Source of the DNA: Streptomyces meridianus
GTDB lineage: Bacteria > Actinomycetota > Actinomycetes > Streptomycetales > Streptomycetaceae
Length of the DNA: 64,000 nt
Direction of reading: 5' to 3'
NCBI RefSeq assembly: GCF_023703325.1
Contig: NZ_JAMQGM010000008.1
Span: forward strand, 62,001-126,000
The notes beneath the pieces are model-generated. The model made no database searches and had not been told where the DNA came from. It was given only the letters and a program-made list of their open reading frames with translations. The position numbers and the translations under genes were made by a program. Shown here one piece after another: positions 25,302-33,968 of the stretch (positions are counted from its first letter, which is position 1; the number at the start of each line of letters is the position of its first letter).

Positions 25302-26659
25302 GCCCGCACCCCCGCGCCCGTTCGGGTGGGCGAGGCGTGCCGGTCCGCCTCCTGCCACAGCGCGGCCGGCCGGTCGCCCGGTGAGACCGGCAGCGCGATC
25401 CAGCCTGCTTCGTGCAGCCTCCTGAGCCGCGCCGCGACCGGATCATGTCCGTCGTCGGCCTCCCGCGACCATGCGGCGCCGTCCAGCACGAACGCCACCG
25501 CGGTACCGGCCTGTCTGCGCATGCGGGCGACCACGGCGCACTGCTCCTCGTCCAGGGAACCGAGGAACGCCACCAGCAGTCCCTCGTTTCCGCTCCGGAT
25601 CGCCTCGTGGGCGGGCGAGAGTCCGGTGCCGTCCGACTGGTCCGTGACAGCGAGGGTGTCCAGGACGACCCCGACCGCCTCGGAGGAGTCGCCGCCGAAG
25701 CCGCCGGAGCCGTCCGGGCCGGGAACGGAGATCCCGGTGTCCGTGAGCAGCCTGACCGAGAAACCCTGTCCGAGCAGATGGACCGCGGCCGAGGCCGCCC
25801 CCGCAACCGCCCACTCGAAGGCCGAGTCGGGCCCCGAGCCGTGGTGGGCGACCTGCCGGGTGTCGAGCAGTACGGTGCACCGGCTCCTCTGAGGCTGCTC
25901 CTCCCTGCGCACCATCAACTCGCCGTAGCGGGCAGTGGAGCGCCAGTGCACCCTGCGCAGATCGTCGCCGTGCCGGTAGCCCCGGGGAATCACGTCGTCG
26001 TCCCCGGCCAGGGCCAGGGCGCGCTGGCGGCCGTCCCCGTACCCCTGTGCCTCGCCGGTGAACCGCACCCGGGGCAGCGGCTCGACACGCGGCACCACGG
26101 TCAGCGTGTCGTAGGCGCTGAACGCCCGGGTCAGCTCGCACATCCCGAACGGGTCGGCGAGCCGCAGCTGTAGCGGCCCGAGTGGGTAGCGACCCCGAAG
26201 GTCGGAACGGACCCGGTACGACACCTCGCGGCTCCCGCCCGCCTCCACCCGGTCCAGGACGAAGCGGGGGCGCGGACCGAGGACGTAGTGCACCCGGTCC
26301 TGGAGCATCAGCAGCCCGGTGGGGAGCCGGGAGACGTTGTCCAGGCGCAGGTGCACCCGGGCCTCGGAGCCGGCGGGCACCCGTGCGGGCGAGAGGCTCC
26401 GGGTGCCGGTGACCCGGTAGCGCGTGCGGTACAGCGCCACCACACAGCCGATCGGGAGCGCGGCCAGGAACAGCCCGACCCGCAGCAGATCGGACTGGCC
26501 CAGTACGTAGGCGCAGACGCCGGCCGCGATCCCGGCGGCCAGGAAGGAACGGCCGCGCGTGGTCAGCCCGGAGAACACCGTGCGCAGCCCGGCTGCGGAA
26601 CCGCCGGCACGGCCCGCCCCGGCGCCGGCGGAGGACAGCCCGCCCCCGGTGGTCATCAC
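25298..26659 (-). CDS. DUF58-domain protein
   Basis: 453-aa protein with two N-terminal membrane helices (RSFLAAGIAAGVCAYVLG and LLRVGLFLAALPIGCVVALY) and a DUF58 domain with the family block IPRGYRHGDDLRRVHWRSTARYGELMVRREEQ. The C-terminal part resembles a von Willebrand A fold (TVLLDTR, then FLGSLDEEQCAVVARM). DUF58 proteins typically work with a MoxR AAA+ ATPase as a chaperone-like pair, and both are encoded here with 4-nt overlaps on each side. The start is GTG at 26659 directly followed by ATG at 26656; either could be used. Confidence 0.9.
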   Translation of the reverse strand: MMTTGGGLSSAGAGAGRAGGSAAGLRTVFSGLTTRGRSFLAAGIAAGVCAYVLGQSDLLRVGLFLAALPIGCVVALYRTRYRVTGTRSLSPARVPAGSEARVHLRLDNVSRLPTGLLMLQDRVHYVLGPRPRFVLDRVEAGGSREVSYRVRSDLRGRYPLGPLQLRLADPFGMCELTRAFSAYDTLTVVPRVEPLPRVRFTGEAQGYGDGRQRALALAGDDDVIPRGYRHGDDLRRVHWRSTARYGELMVRREEQPQRSRCTVLLDTRQVAHHGSGPDSAFEWAVAGAASAAVHLLGQGFSVRLLTDTGISVPGPDGSGGFGGDSSEAVGVVLDTLAVTDQSDGTGLSPAHEAIRSGNEGLLVAFLGSLDEEQCAVVARMRRQAGTAVAFVLDGAAWSREADDGHDPVAARLRRLHEAGWIALPVSPGDRPAALWQEADRHASPTRTGAGVRA

Positions 26660-27684
26660 GGCCTCCGGCCGCCGGGCCGCCCGCCGTCGTACAGGTGCGG
26701 CCCGGGGGGAGCTCCGGTCTCGGCGGACGGCACCCGGACGCTGCTCAGGATGTCCGCGACGACGTCCTCGGCGGTACGACGGTTCAGCTGCGCCTGAGCC
26801 GTCGGCAGCAGACGGTGGGCGAGGACCGGGACCGCCAGGGCCTGGAGGTCGTCCGGAAGCACATAGTCGCGTCCGGCCAGCGCCGCCGTCGCCCGGGCCG
26901 CCCGCACCAGGTGCAGGGTCGCCCGTGGCGAGGCGCCCAGCCGCAGGTCCGGATGGCGCCGGGTCGCCGCGACCAGGTCGACCGCGTAGCGGCGCACCGG
27001 CTCGGCGACGTGCACGGTGCGTACCGTGTCCACCAGCTTGGCGATCTCGTGGGCATGGGCCACCGGCTGGAGGTCGTCGAGCGGCGAGGTCCCGCCGTGG
27101 ACGTCCAGCATCTGCAGCTCGGCCTCCGTGTTCGGATAGCCGATCGACACCCGGGCCATGAACCGGTCGCGCTGCGCCTCGGGCAGTGGGTAGGTCCCTT
27201 CCATCTCGACCGGGTTCTGCGTCGCGACCACCATGAACGGGCTCGGCAGTTCGTAGCTGTGGCCGTCGACGGTGACCTGGCGTTCCTCCATCGACTCCAG
27301 CAGCGCGGACTGCGTTTTCGGTGAGGCACGGTTGATCTCGTCACCGATCACGATCTGGGCGAAGATCGCGCCGGGCTTGAACTCGAAGTCCCGCCGCTGC
27401 TGGTCGAAGACGCTGACCCCGGTGATGTCCGACGGAAGCAGGTCCGGCGTGAACTGGATGCGCCGCACCGAACAGTCGATGGAGCGTGCGAGCGCCTTGG
27501 CCAGCATCGTCTTGCCGACGCCCGGCACGTCCTCGATCAGCAGATGCCCCTCGGCGAGCAGGACCGTCAGCGAGAGCCGGACGATCTCCGGCTTGCCCTC
27601 GATGACGTTCTCCACCGACCTGCGGACACGTTCCGTCGTTGTCGTCAGATCAGGGAGGCTCGATCGCTCGTCATAGGTCGTCAC
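26656..27684 (-). CDS. MoxR-family AAA+ ATPase
   Basis: 342-aa AAA+ ATPase. It shows Walker A EDVPGVGKTMLAKALA, RIQFTPDLLPSDITG, Walker B IGDEINRASPKTQSALLESMEERQVTVDG, the sensor VVATQNPVEMEGTYPLPEAQRDRF and the C-terminal lid GASPRATLHLVRAARATA. The GTG at 27684 (MTTYDERSS) is chosen because GAGGAGG sits right before it; the open frame extends upstream without conservation. First gene of the operon with DUF58 and transglutaminase partners. A 10-bp hairpin (27693-27716) abuts its ribosome binding site. Confidence 0.92.
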   Translation of the reverse strand: MTTYDERSSLPDLTTTTERVRRSVENVIEGKPEIVRLSLTVLLAEGHLLIEDVPGVGKTMLAKALARSIDCSVRRIQFTPDLLPSDITGVSVFDQQRRDFEFKPGAIFAQIVIGDEINRASPKTQSALLESMEERQVTVDGHSYELPSPFMVVATQNPVEMEGTYPLPEAQRDRFMARVSIGYPNTEAELQMLDVHGGTSPLDDLQPVAHAHEIAKLVDTVRTVHVAEPVRRYAVDLVAATRRHPDLRLGASPRATLHLVRAARATAALAGRDYVLPDDLQALAVPVLAHRLLPTAQAQLNRRTAEDVVADILSSVRVPSAETGAPPGPHLYDGGRPGGRRP

Positions 27685-27692
27685 CCGGCCCT

Positions 27693-27716
27693 CCTCGGCC
27701 CCGTCGGGGGCCGAGG
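27693..27716 (-). promoter_or_regulatory. hairpin abutting the moxR ribosome binding site
   Basis: On the minus strand CCTCGGCCCC pairs with GGGGCCGAGG (10 bp, 4-nt loop), and the final GAGG of the stem is part of the GAGGAGGG Shine-Dalgarno of the MoxR gene. Part of the ribosome binding site would be hidden in the folded RNA, which could lower or regulate translation. The rest of 27717-27924 shows no supported gene. Confidence 0.45.
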
Positions 27717-27924
27717 CCCCGACACGGACCCGGCCCACCATGCGTTGAGCGGCGCCGTGTCCGGCAGAGCCTGGAAACGGCGCCGCACCACGCATTCTTG
27801 CCGCCCGTGAGGCTTCGCGTCACTCGGCTGTGGACAACCGGGGGCGTCCCGGGGGCGAGAAGGTCCCTGTGAGCTCTCTCGAACCACCGGGTTCACACAG
27901 GTCACATGGGTCGGAGACGAGGTC

Positions 27925-28479
27925 TCAGCCGCGCGGCTGAACCTCCCGCAACAGGCCCGTCGACACGTCGAACACGAATCCGCGCACGTCGTCGGTGTGG
28001 AGGAGGAACGGCGACGTGCGGACCCGCTCGATCGACTGCCGCACGTCCTGGTCCAGATCGTGGAAGGCTTCCACGGCCCACGAGGGCCGCTGGCCCACCT
28101 CCAGTTCCAGCTCGTGGCGGAAGTCCTCGGTGAGGTTGAGCAGCCCGCAGCCGGTGTGGTGGATGAGCACGACGCTGCGGGTGCCGAGCGCCCGCTGGCT
28201 GATGGTCAGGGAGCGGATGATGTCGTCCGTGACGACACCGCCCGCGTTGCGGATCGTGTGGCAGTCGCCCAGTTCGAGTCCGAGCGCGGCGTGCAGGTCG
28301 ATACGGGCGTCCATGCAGGACACCACGGCCACCTTGAGAACCGGCCGGGCGTCCATGCCGGGGTCGGTGAAGCCGGCGGCGTAGCTCCTGTTGGCCTCGA
28401 TCAGTCGGCTGGTCACGGAGTCGCCGGCGTCCGGAACGAGGTCCGTGGATTCCGGGGGGAGGGGTGCGGATGTCGACAT
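27925..28479 (-). CDS. beta-class carbonic anhydrase
   Basis: 184-aa zinc enzyme interconverting CO2 and bicarbonate. Zinc ligands are seen as Cys in VVSCMDARIDL (with the paired Asp-Arg), His in CHTIRNAGGVV and Cys in IHHTGCGLLNL. Length is at the short end for the family, as in mycobacterial-type beta enzymes. The ATG at 28479 is preferred: a -10 box TAGCGT lies 7 nt upstream, pointing to a leaderless mRNA. The intergenic region to the rsmH promoter is shared with the division cluster on the other strand. Confidence 0.9.
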   Translation of the reverse strand: MSTSAPLPPESTDLVPDAGDSVTSRLIEANRSYAAGFTDPGMDARPVLKVAVVSCMDARIDLHAALGLELGDCHTIRNAGGVVTDDIIRSLTISQRALGTRSVVLIHHTGCGLLNLTEDFRHELELEVGQRPSWAVEAFHDLDQDVRQSIERVRTSPFLLHTDDVRGFVFDVSTGLLREVQPRG

Positions 28480-28486
28480 ACCCGTG

Positions 28487-28492
28487 ACGCTA
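28487..28492 (-). promoter_or_regulatory. -10 box giving a leaderless carbonic anhydrase mRNA
   Basis: TAGCGT on the minus strand ends 7 nt before the ATG at 28479, with no ribosome binding site between. No clear -35. Confidence 0.5.
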
Positions 28493-28659
28493 ACCCGTTC
28501 GCTCCCGCCACGACCCTGGTGGGGCCGGGCAAAACACACCAACGGCCCACCTTGTGACTCAAGCCACAGCTTCGTGGGGCCCCGCCGCCCCGGCGGACGT
28601 CCTCCTTCCGGGGCCGGCTGGCAACGTTGCGGGCCGTGTGCGGCGCGCATGCCGGTTGG

Positions 28660-28687
28660 TTGACCGCGAGGACGAGTGGACTAAAGT
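28660..28687 (+). promoter_or_regulatory. promoter of the division/cell wall cluster
   Basis: TTGACC (28660-28665) and TAAAGT (28682-28687) with 16-bp spacing, the best vegetative-type promoter in the window. Transcription from about 28694 would give a 5' leader of roughly 237 nt before rsmH. The stretch 28493-28930 contains no gene that I can support. Confidence 0.6.
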
Positions 28688-28881
28688 GACGCGAAGTGGG
28701 AGGCCTGAAGCTCCCTCTCGGAATCCGGGACCCCTCGCGTGCACGGCGCGTACGCACCGCCCGGCCTCCTCCCGCTCCCCGGTCGGCTGGCGTCCCTTCC
28801 CCGGCGCCAGAGGGCCTTTTCCCTCCGAGCGGGCGGGGACCAGGCAGTGCGTCCGGTTCGTGAAGCCGCCCCCGGGACCGT

Positions 28882-28922
28882 CCAGGAGTACCGGCGCGGG
28901 GGGCCCGCCTGTACTCCCCTGG
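28882..28922 (+). promoter_or_regulatory. structured leader hairpin before rsmH (possible mraW motif RNA)
   Basis: CCAGGAGTAC pairs with GTACTCC...TGG, enclosing a GC-rich inner part, and ends 8 nt before the rsmH ATG, next to its GGGAAGG ribosome binding site. A conserved RNA named the mraW motif is known upstream of this gene in actinobacteria; position and a long leader fit, but I have not matched its consensus. Confidence 0.45.
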
Positions 28923-28930
28923 GAAGGCAC

Positions 28931-29887
28931 ATGAGCGAGACCCGACACGTCCCGGTGATGCTCCAGCGGTCCCTGGACCTGTTGGCTCCGGCCCTCGCCG
29001 AGCCCGGCGCGGTGGTCGTCGACTGCACCCTCGGCCTCGGAGGCCACAGCGAGGCCCTGCTCCGCACGTTCCCCGCCGCCCGGCTCGTCGCCCTCGACCG
29101 CGACCCGGTGGCGCTCGGCCTCGCCGGGCAGCGGCTGGCCCCCTACGGTGACCGCGCGATCCTCGTCAAGGCCGTCTACGACGAACTGCCCGAGGTGCTC
29201 GACCGGCTGGGCATCCCGAAGGTCCAGGGCATCCTGTTCGACCTCGGCGTCTCCTCCATGCAGCTGGACGAGGCCGAGCGCGGATTCGCCTACGCCCAGG
29301 ACGCGCCGCTCGACATGCGAATGGACCAGACGACCGGCGTCAGCGCCGCCGAGGTGCTCAACACCTATCCGCCGGGCGACCTCGTCCGCATCCTGCGCAC
29401 CTACGGCGAGGAGAAATTCGCCCGCAGGATCGTGGACGCGATCGTGCGGGAGCGCGAGAAGGAACCGTTCAGCAACAGCGCCCGCCTCGTCGAACTCATC
29501 CGCGACGCGCTGCCGCAGGCCGCCAAGCGCACCGGAGGCAACCCTGCGAAGCGCACGTTCCAGGCGCTGCGCATCGAGGTCAACGGCGAACTCCAGGTGC
29601 TGGAACGGGCGATACCCGCGGCCGTCTCGAGGCTGGCCGTGGGCGGTCGCATCGCCGTCCTCTCCTATCACTCGCTCGAGGACCGGCTCGTCAAGCAGGT
29701 ACTGGCGGCCGGCGCGGCGAACACTGCTCCACCGGGGCTCCCCGTCGTGCCGGAGCGCTACCAGCCCCGGCTGAGGCTGCTCACCCGCGGCGCCGAACTG
29801 CCGGCCGAGGAGGAAGTGGCCGCCAACCGCCGTGCGGCCCCGGCCCGCTTCCGCGGCGCCGAACGGATCCGGGAGGACAACCCGTGA
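28931..29887 (+). CDS. rsmH: 16S rRNA (cytosine1402-N4)-methyltransferase RsmH (MraW)
   Basis: 318-aa SAM methyltransferase acting on 16S rRNA C1402. It starts [18 protein letters not shown] and shows [77 protein letters not shown] and [13 protein letters not shown]. The ATG has GGGAAGG upstream; the frame is open further upstream but without conservation. First gene of the division cluster. The usual mraZ gene that precedes it in many bacteria is absent. The stop overlaps the ftsL GTG by 4 nt. Confidence 0.96.
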   Translation: MSETRHVPVMLQRSLDLLAPALAEPGAVVVDCTLGLGGHSEALLRTFPAARLVALDRDPVALGLAGQRLAPYGDRAILVKAVYDELPEVLDRLGIPKVQGILFDLGVSSMQLDEAERGFAYAQDAPLDMRMDQTTGVSAAEVLNTYPPGDLVRILRTYGEEKFARRIVDAIVREREKEPFSNSARLVELIRDALPQAAKRTGGNPAKRTFQALRIEVNGELQVLERAIPAAVSRLAVGGRIAVLSYHSLEDRLVKQVLAAGAANTAPPGLPVVPERYQPRLRLLTRGAELPAEEEVAANRRAAPARFRGAERIREDNP

Positions 29888-30267
29888 AACGGACAGTACG
29901 GGGCCGTGCCGCGAGGCTGGCGCACCTGTTGCCGAACGGGACCAGTACGGCCGCCCGCACCCCGTTCGTCCTGCTCGTCGTTCTCCTCCTGGGCGGGGGG
30001 CTGATCACCCTGCTACTGCTCAACGCCTCGCTGAACCAGGGCTCCTTCCAGCTCAACAAGCTCCGGAAGCAGACCACCGGACTCACCGACGAGGAGCAGG
30101 CCCTCCAGCAGGACATCGACGGCTACTCCGCACCCGACGCCCTGGAGCGGCGGGCCCGTGAACTCGGGATGGTGCCCGGAGGCAGCCCCGTCTTCCTCGA
30201 CCCGAACCGTACGGCCGGGACCGCCTCCGGCCACTCCCGGAAGCCCGCACAGACACCCGGCAGGTGA
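29884..30267 (+). CDS. ftsL: cell division protein FtsL
   Basis: 127-aa bitopic membrane protein of the divisome, partner of FtsB/DivIC and FtsQ. After a short basic cytoplasmic tail there is a single membrane helix ([19 protein letters not shown]) and a coiled-coil-like segment ([46 protein letters not shown]). FtsL is poorly conserved, but size, topology and place between rsmH and ftsI are decisive. GTG start overlapping the rsmH stop. Confidence 0.93.
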   Translation: MKRTVRGRAARLAHLLPNGTSTAARTPFVLLVVLLLGGGLITLLLLNASLNQGSFQLNKLRKQTTGLTDEEQALQQDIDGYSAPDALERRARELGMVPGGSPVFLDPNRTAGTASGHSRKPAQTPGR

Positions 30268-30291
30268 CCCCGTGACGCACCCGGCCCGCCC

Positions 30292-32214
30292 ATGACCGAT
30301 CCGCAGCAGCCGCACCGCCGCAACCCCCGGCCGCCCGCGGCCGGGGCACGGCCGTGCCCCGGCACGCGCCATCCGGCGAAGCCCCGGCAGGGCTTCATCC
30401 GCCTCGGCAGCCCGCGGCCCCGGCTGCGCATGATCAGCCTGGCCCTGACGCTGGTCATGCTGGCGTTCGTGGTGCGCCTGCTCCAGGTGCAGGCGGTGGA
30501 CGCCGAGGCGTACGCGGCGAAGGCCGGACACGGGCGGCTGGCGACCCACACCCTCGCGGCCGAACGGGGCGAGATCACCGACCGCCGTGGCATCGCCCTG
30601 GCCACCACCGTCGACGCGTACGACATCATCGCCGATCCCTTCCTGCTCACTCCCGAGCAGAGCGGGGCCAAGGACGCCCCGCAGCAGGCGGCCGCCCTGC
30701 TCGCGCCGATCCTCGACAAGGATGCCGGGCAGCTCGAGGAGAAGCTCTCGGTGCCCGGCAGCCGCTACGCGCTCCTCGCCCGGCGGCAGAGCCCGCAGGT
30801 CTGGAACCAGATCAAGGACCTGCAGCGGACCTTCGCCGGGAAGGCGGCCGACGGTTCGGAGGCGAACGTCCTGGCCGGCATCGTTCAGGAGTCGCACAGC
30901 AAGCGTGTGTATCCCAACAAGGATTTGGCCGCCGGCATACTGGGATTCGTCAACGCCGAGGGCAGGGGCGGCGGCGGGCTCGAGGCCCAGCTCGACAAGA
31001 AGCTCTCGGGCCGGGACGGCAAGATCACGTACGCCCAGTCCGCCGGGCGGCAGGTCCCCACCTCCGCCACCCGGGAGTTTCCCGCCGTACCCGGCTCCGA
31101 CGTCGAGTTGACCATCGACCGGGACATCCAGTGGGCGGCCCAGGAGGCCATCAGCCGCCAGGTGCAGGAGTCGGCGGCGGACCGCGGCTACGTGATCGCC
31201 CAGGACACCCGCACCGGCGAAATCCTGGCCATGGCCAACGCCCCCGGCTTCGACCCCAACGACATCTCCGCGGCCGACTCCGGGTCCCTGGGGAACCCGG
31301 CCCTCCAGGACGCGTTCGAGCCCGGCAGCACCAGCAAGGTCATGTCCATGGCCGCCGTGCTGGAGGAGGGCAAGGCCACCCCCGAAACGCACGTCACGGT
31401 CCCCAACCGGCTGCACCGCGCCGATCGCCTGTTCGCCGACGACGTCGACCACGACACCTGGTACCTCACCCTCAACGGGGTGCTGGCCAAGTCCAGCAAC
31501 ATCGGCACCATTCTGGCCGTCGAGCAGCTCGGCAGGACCCAGCGGCAGGCCGACGACGTCCTCCACTCGTACCTGCGGAAGTTCGGCATCGGGAAGCCGA
31601 CCGGGCTCGGCTTCCCCGGCGAGACCCCCGGCATTCTGGCCCACCCCCGGGACTGGAGCTCGTCGCAGCGGTTCACCGTCCGCTTCGGCCAGGGCCTCTC
31701 CCTCAACGCCGTCCAGGCCGCCTCCGTCTACTCCACCATCGCCAACGGCGGCGTACGGGTCGCGCCCACCCTGGTACGCGGCACTCGCGGGGCAGGCGGG
31801 AAGCTCGTCCCCGCGCCCGAACCGGAGCGGACCCGCGTGGTCGGGGCGAAAACGGCGAAGACCCTCGCGACCATGCTGGAGTCGGTGGTGGACGACGAGG
31901 CGGGAACCGGCAGCAAGGCCCGGATCCCCGGGTACCGCGTCGCGGGCAAGACCGGGACCTCCAACCGGGTCGACCCCGACACCGGCCGCTACAAGGGGTA
32001 CACGGCGTCCTTCGCGGGCTTCGCACCCGCGGACAAGCCGCGCATCGCCGTGTACTGCGCCGTGCAGAACCCCACCCGGGGGAGCTACTTCGGCGGCCAG
32101 GTCTGCGGACCCGTCTTCAAGGAGGTGATGGAGTTCTCCCTGAAGACCCTGCAGGTTCCGCCCACCGGAAGACCCCCCGCCCGGCTGCCGGTCACCTTCC
32201 GGCCCGGCGAATGA
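30292..32214 (+). CDS. ftsI: septal peptidoglycan transpeptidase FtsI (PBP3)
   Basis: 640-aa class B penicillin-binding protein that cross-links septal peptidoglycan. After a Pro/Arg-rich cytoplasmic tail (about 45 residues) there is one membrane helix (MISLALTLVMLAFVVRLLQ), a dimerisation domain and the transpeptidase domain. Active-site motifs are Ser346-Thr-Ser-Lys349, Ser401-Ser-Asn403 and Lys553-Thr-Gly555. Start ATG 24 nt after ftsL. In Streptomyces this protein is needed for sporulation septa but not for growth. Confidence 0.96.
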   Translation: MTDPQQPHRRNPRPPAAGARPCPGTRHPAKPRQGFIRLGSPRPRLRMISLALTLVMLAFVVRLLQVQAVDAEAYAAKAGHGRLATHTLAAERGEITDRRGIALATTVDAYDIIADPFLLTPEQSGAKDAPQQAAALLAPILDKDAGQLEEKLSVPGSRYALLARRQSPQVWNQIKDLQRTFAGKAADGSEANVLAGIVQESHSKRVYPNKDLAAGILGFVNAEGRGGGGLEAQLDKKLSGRDGKITYAQSAGRQVPTSATREFPAVPGSDVELTIDRDIQWAAQEAISRQVQESAADRGYVIAQDTRTGEILAMANAPGFDPNDISAADSGSLGNPALQDAFEPGSTSKVMSMAAVLEEGKATPETHVTVPNRLHRADRLFADDVDHDTWYLTLNGVLAKSSNIGTILAVEQLGRTQRQADDVLHSYLRKFGIGKPTGLGFPGETPGILAHPRDWSSSQRFTVRFGQGLSLNAVQAASVYSTIANGGVRVAPTLVRGTRGAGGKLVPAPEPERTRVVGAKTAKTLATMLESVVDDEAGTGSKARIPGYRVAGKTGTSNRVDPDTGRYKGYTASFAGFAPADKPRIAVYCAVQNPTRGSYFGGQVCGPVFKEVMEFSLKTLQVPPTGRPPARLPVTFRPGE

Positions 32215-32225
32215 TCGGAGAAGCC

Positions 32226-33896
32226 GTGAACACCATCGCCGAAGCGCCCGGACCGGCGGACGGTACCCCCTCATTTCGCGGGCTCCCCGGTGCGCCGGGT
32301 ACGCTCACGGCCGTGCCACATGCTGATCAGACCCCGAACGCGCCGCAGAGCGAGAGCCCCACGTACCCGGGACCGCCCCGTCCCGAACAGGTGCGGCCGA
32401 CGCCGCTCGCCGCGCTGGCCGACCAGCTCGGCGTCAAGGCCCCCGACGGCGGTGCGGCCACCGGCATCACCCACGACTCCCGTGCCGTGCGCCCCGGCGA
32501 CATCTACGCCGCGCTCCCCGGCGCGCGCTTTCACGGCGCCGACTTCGCCGGGCAGGCCTCGGACCTGGGGGCCGCCGCGATCCTGACCGACCCGGCGGGC
32601 GCCGAGCGGGCAGCCGCCACGGGTCTCCCGGTGCTCGTCGTGGACAACCCGCGCAGCCGCATGGGCGAGATCGCCGTGACGGTCTACGGCGACCCCGGCA
32701 GCGACCTGCTGCAGATCGGCATCACCGGCACGTCCGGCAAGACCACCACGGCCTACCTCGTCGAGGGCGGGCTCCGCGCGGCCGGCGATCTCACCGGTCT
32801 GATCGGCACCGTCGAGTCCCGGATCGGCGACGAGCGGCTGAAGAGCGAGCGCACCACCCCCGAGGCCACCGACCTCCAGGCCCTCTTCGCGGTCATGCGC
32901 GAGCGCGGTGTCGGCTCGGTCGCCATGGAGGTCTCCAGCCACGCCCTGGTCCTCGGCCGGGTCGACGGCTGCGTCTTCGACGTCGCGGTCTTCAACAACC
33001 TCAGCCCGGAGCACCTCGACTTCCACCCGGACATGGAGGACTACTACCAGGCGAAGGCGCAGCTGTTCACCAAGCGCCGCAGCCGGGCCGCCGTCGTCAA
33101 CATCGACGACGAGTACGGCCGCCGCCTGGTCGGGGAGTCCGAGGTCCCGGTGACCACGTTCTCCGCCGAGGGCCACCCGGACGCCGACTGGCGGGCCGAC
33201 GACATCGAGGTCGGGCCGCTCGGTTCCACCTTCACGGCCGTCGGTCCGCGCGGCGAGGCCGTGCGCGCCGCCTCCCCGATCGCCGGGGCGTTCAACGTCT
33301 CCAACGCCCTGGCCGCCATCGCCGCACTCGTGGTAGCCGGCATCGACCCGCAGACTGCTGCCGACGGCGTCGCCGCCATTCCGGGAGTGCCCGGGCGCCT
33401 CGAGCGGGTGGACGCGGGCCAGTCCTACCTCGCCGTCGTCGACTACGCGCACAAGCCGGACGCCGTCGAGTCCGTCCTGCGTGCCCTGCGCAAGGTCACC
33501 GACGGCAAGCTGCACGCCGTGCTCGGTTGCGGCGGCGACCGGGACCCGCACAAGCGCCGCGCCATGGGAGCAGCCCTGGCCCGTCTCTCCGACACGGCCG
33601 TGCTGACCTCGGACAACCCGCGCTCGGAGGATCCGCTGGCGATCCTCGCCACGATGCTCACCGGCGCCTCCGAGGTGCCGGTCTACGAGCGCGGCGACGT
33701 CCTCCTGCACGCCGACCGGGCCGATGCCATCGCCGCGGCCGTCGCCCGCGCCGAGCCGGGGGACACCGTGCTCATCGCCGGAAAGGGCCACGAGCAGGGT
33801 CAGGACATCGCCGGTGTGGTGCGTGCCTTCGACGACCGTGAAGTGCTGCGCGAAGCGATCGAGCGCGCGCAGTCGCAACGCAACGACCAGGGATGA
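32226..33896 (+). CDS. murE: UDP-MurNAc-tripeptide synthetase MurE
   Basis: 556-aa Mur ligase that adds the third amino acid (LL-diaminopimelate in Streptomyces) to UDP-MurNAc-L-Ala-D-Glu. It shows GITHDSRAVRPGDIYAALPG, the ATP loop GITGTSGKTTTAYLV, ERTTPEATDLQALF, MEVSSHAL, NLSPEHLDFH, VDYAHKPDAVESVL, GCGGDRDPHKRRAMG and AGKGHEQGQ. The DNPR motif (LTSDNPRSEDP) marks a diaminopimelate-adding enzyme. Start is uncertain: ATG 32211 overlaps the ftsI stop, GTG 32226 has GGAGAAG just upstream and is used here, and GTG 32313 lies 7 nt after a TACGCT box and could give a leaderless shorter form. Confidence 0.95.
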   Translation: MNTIAEAPGPADGTPSFRGLPGAPGTLTAVPHADQTPNAPQSESPTYPGPPRPEQVRPTPLAALADQLGVKAPDGGAATGITHDSRAVRPGDIYAALPGARFHGADFAGQASDLGAAAILTDPAGAERAAATGLPVLVVDNPRSRMGEIAVTVYGDPGSDLLQIGITGTSGKTTTAYLVEGGLRAAGDLTGLIGTVESRIGDERLKSERTTPEATDLQALFAVMRERGVGSVAMEVSSHALVLGRVDGCVFDVAVFNNLSPEHLDFHPDMEDYYQAKAQLFTKRRSRAAVVNIDDEYGRRLVGESEVPVTTFSAEGHPDADWRADDIEVGPLGSTFTAVGPRGEAVRAASPIAGAFNVSNALAAIAALVVAGIDPQTAADGVAAIPGVPGRLERVDAGQSYLAVVDYAHKPDAVESVLRALRKVTDGKLHAVLGCGGDRDPHKRRAMGAALARLSDTAVLTSDNPRSEDPLAILATMLTGASEVPVYERGDVLLHADRADAIAAAVARAEPGDTVLIAGKGHEQGQDIAGVVRAFDDREVLREAIERAQSQRNDQG

Positions 33897-33908
33897 AGAC
33901 GGACGGAC

Positions 33909-33968
33909 ATGCACGCACACTGCTTCAGCCGGGATTTGCGCGACCCTGCCGCCGGGGGTGACCGGTGA
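33909..33968 (+). CDS. 19-codon leader ORF coupled to murF
   Basis: ATG-started ORF ([19 protein letters not shown]) in the 68-nt gap between murE and murF. Its TGA overlaps the murF GTG by 4 nt, the same overlap used by real genes in this cluster. Its own ribosome binding site is weak (GGACGG). No similarity is known. It may serve only to load ribosomes onto murF, or it may be chance. Confidence 0.35.
   Translation: MHAHCFSRDLRDPAAGGDR

Noticed and set aside
27681..27905. Minus-strand 74-codon ORF upstream of moxR
   Set aside because: Composition is Arg/Pro/Gly-rich without a domain, it overlaps the moxR leader hairpin, and there is no ribosome binding site.
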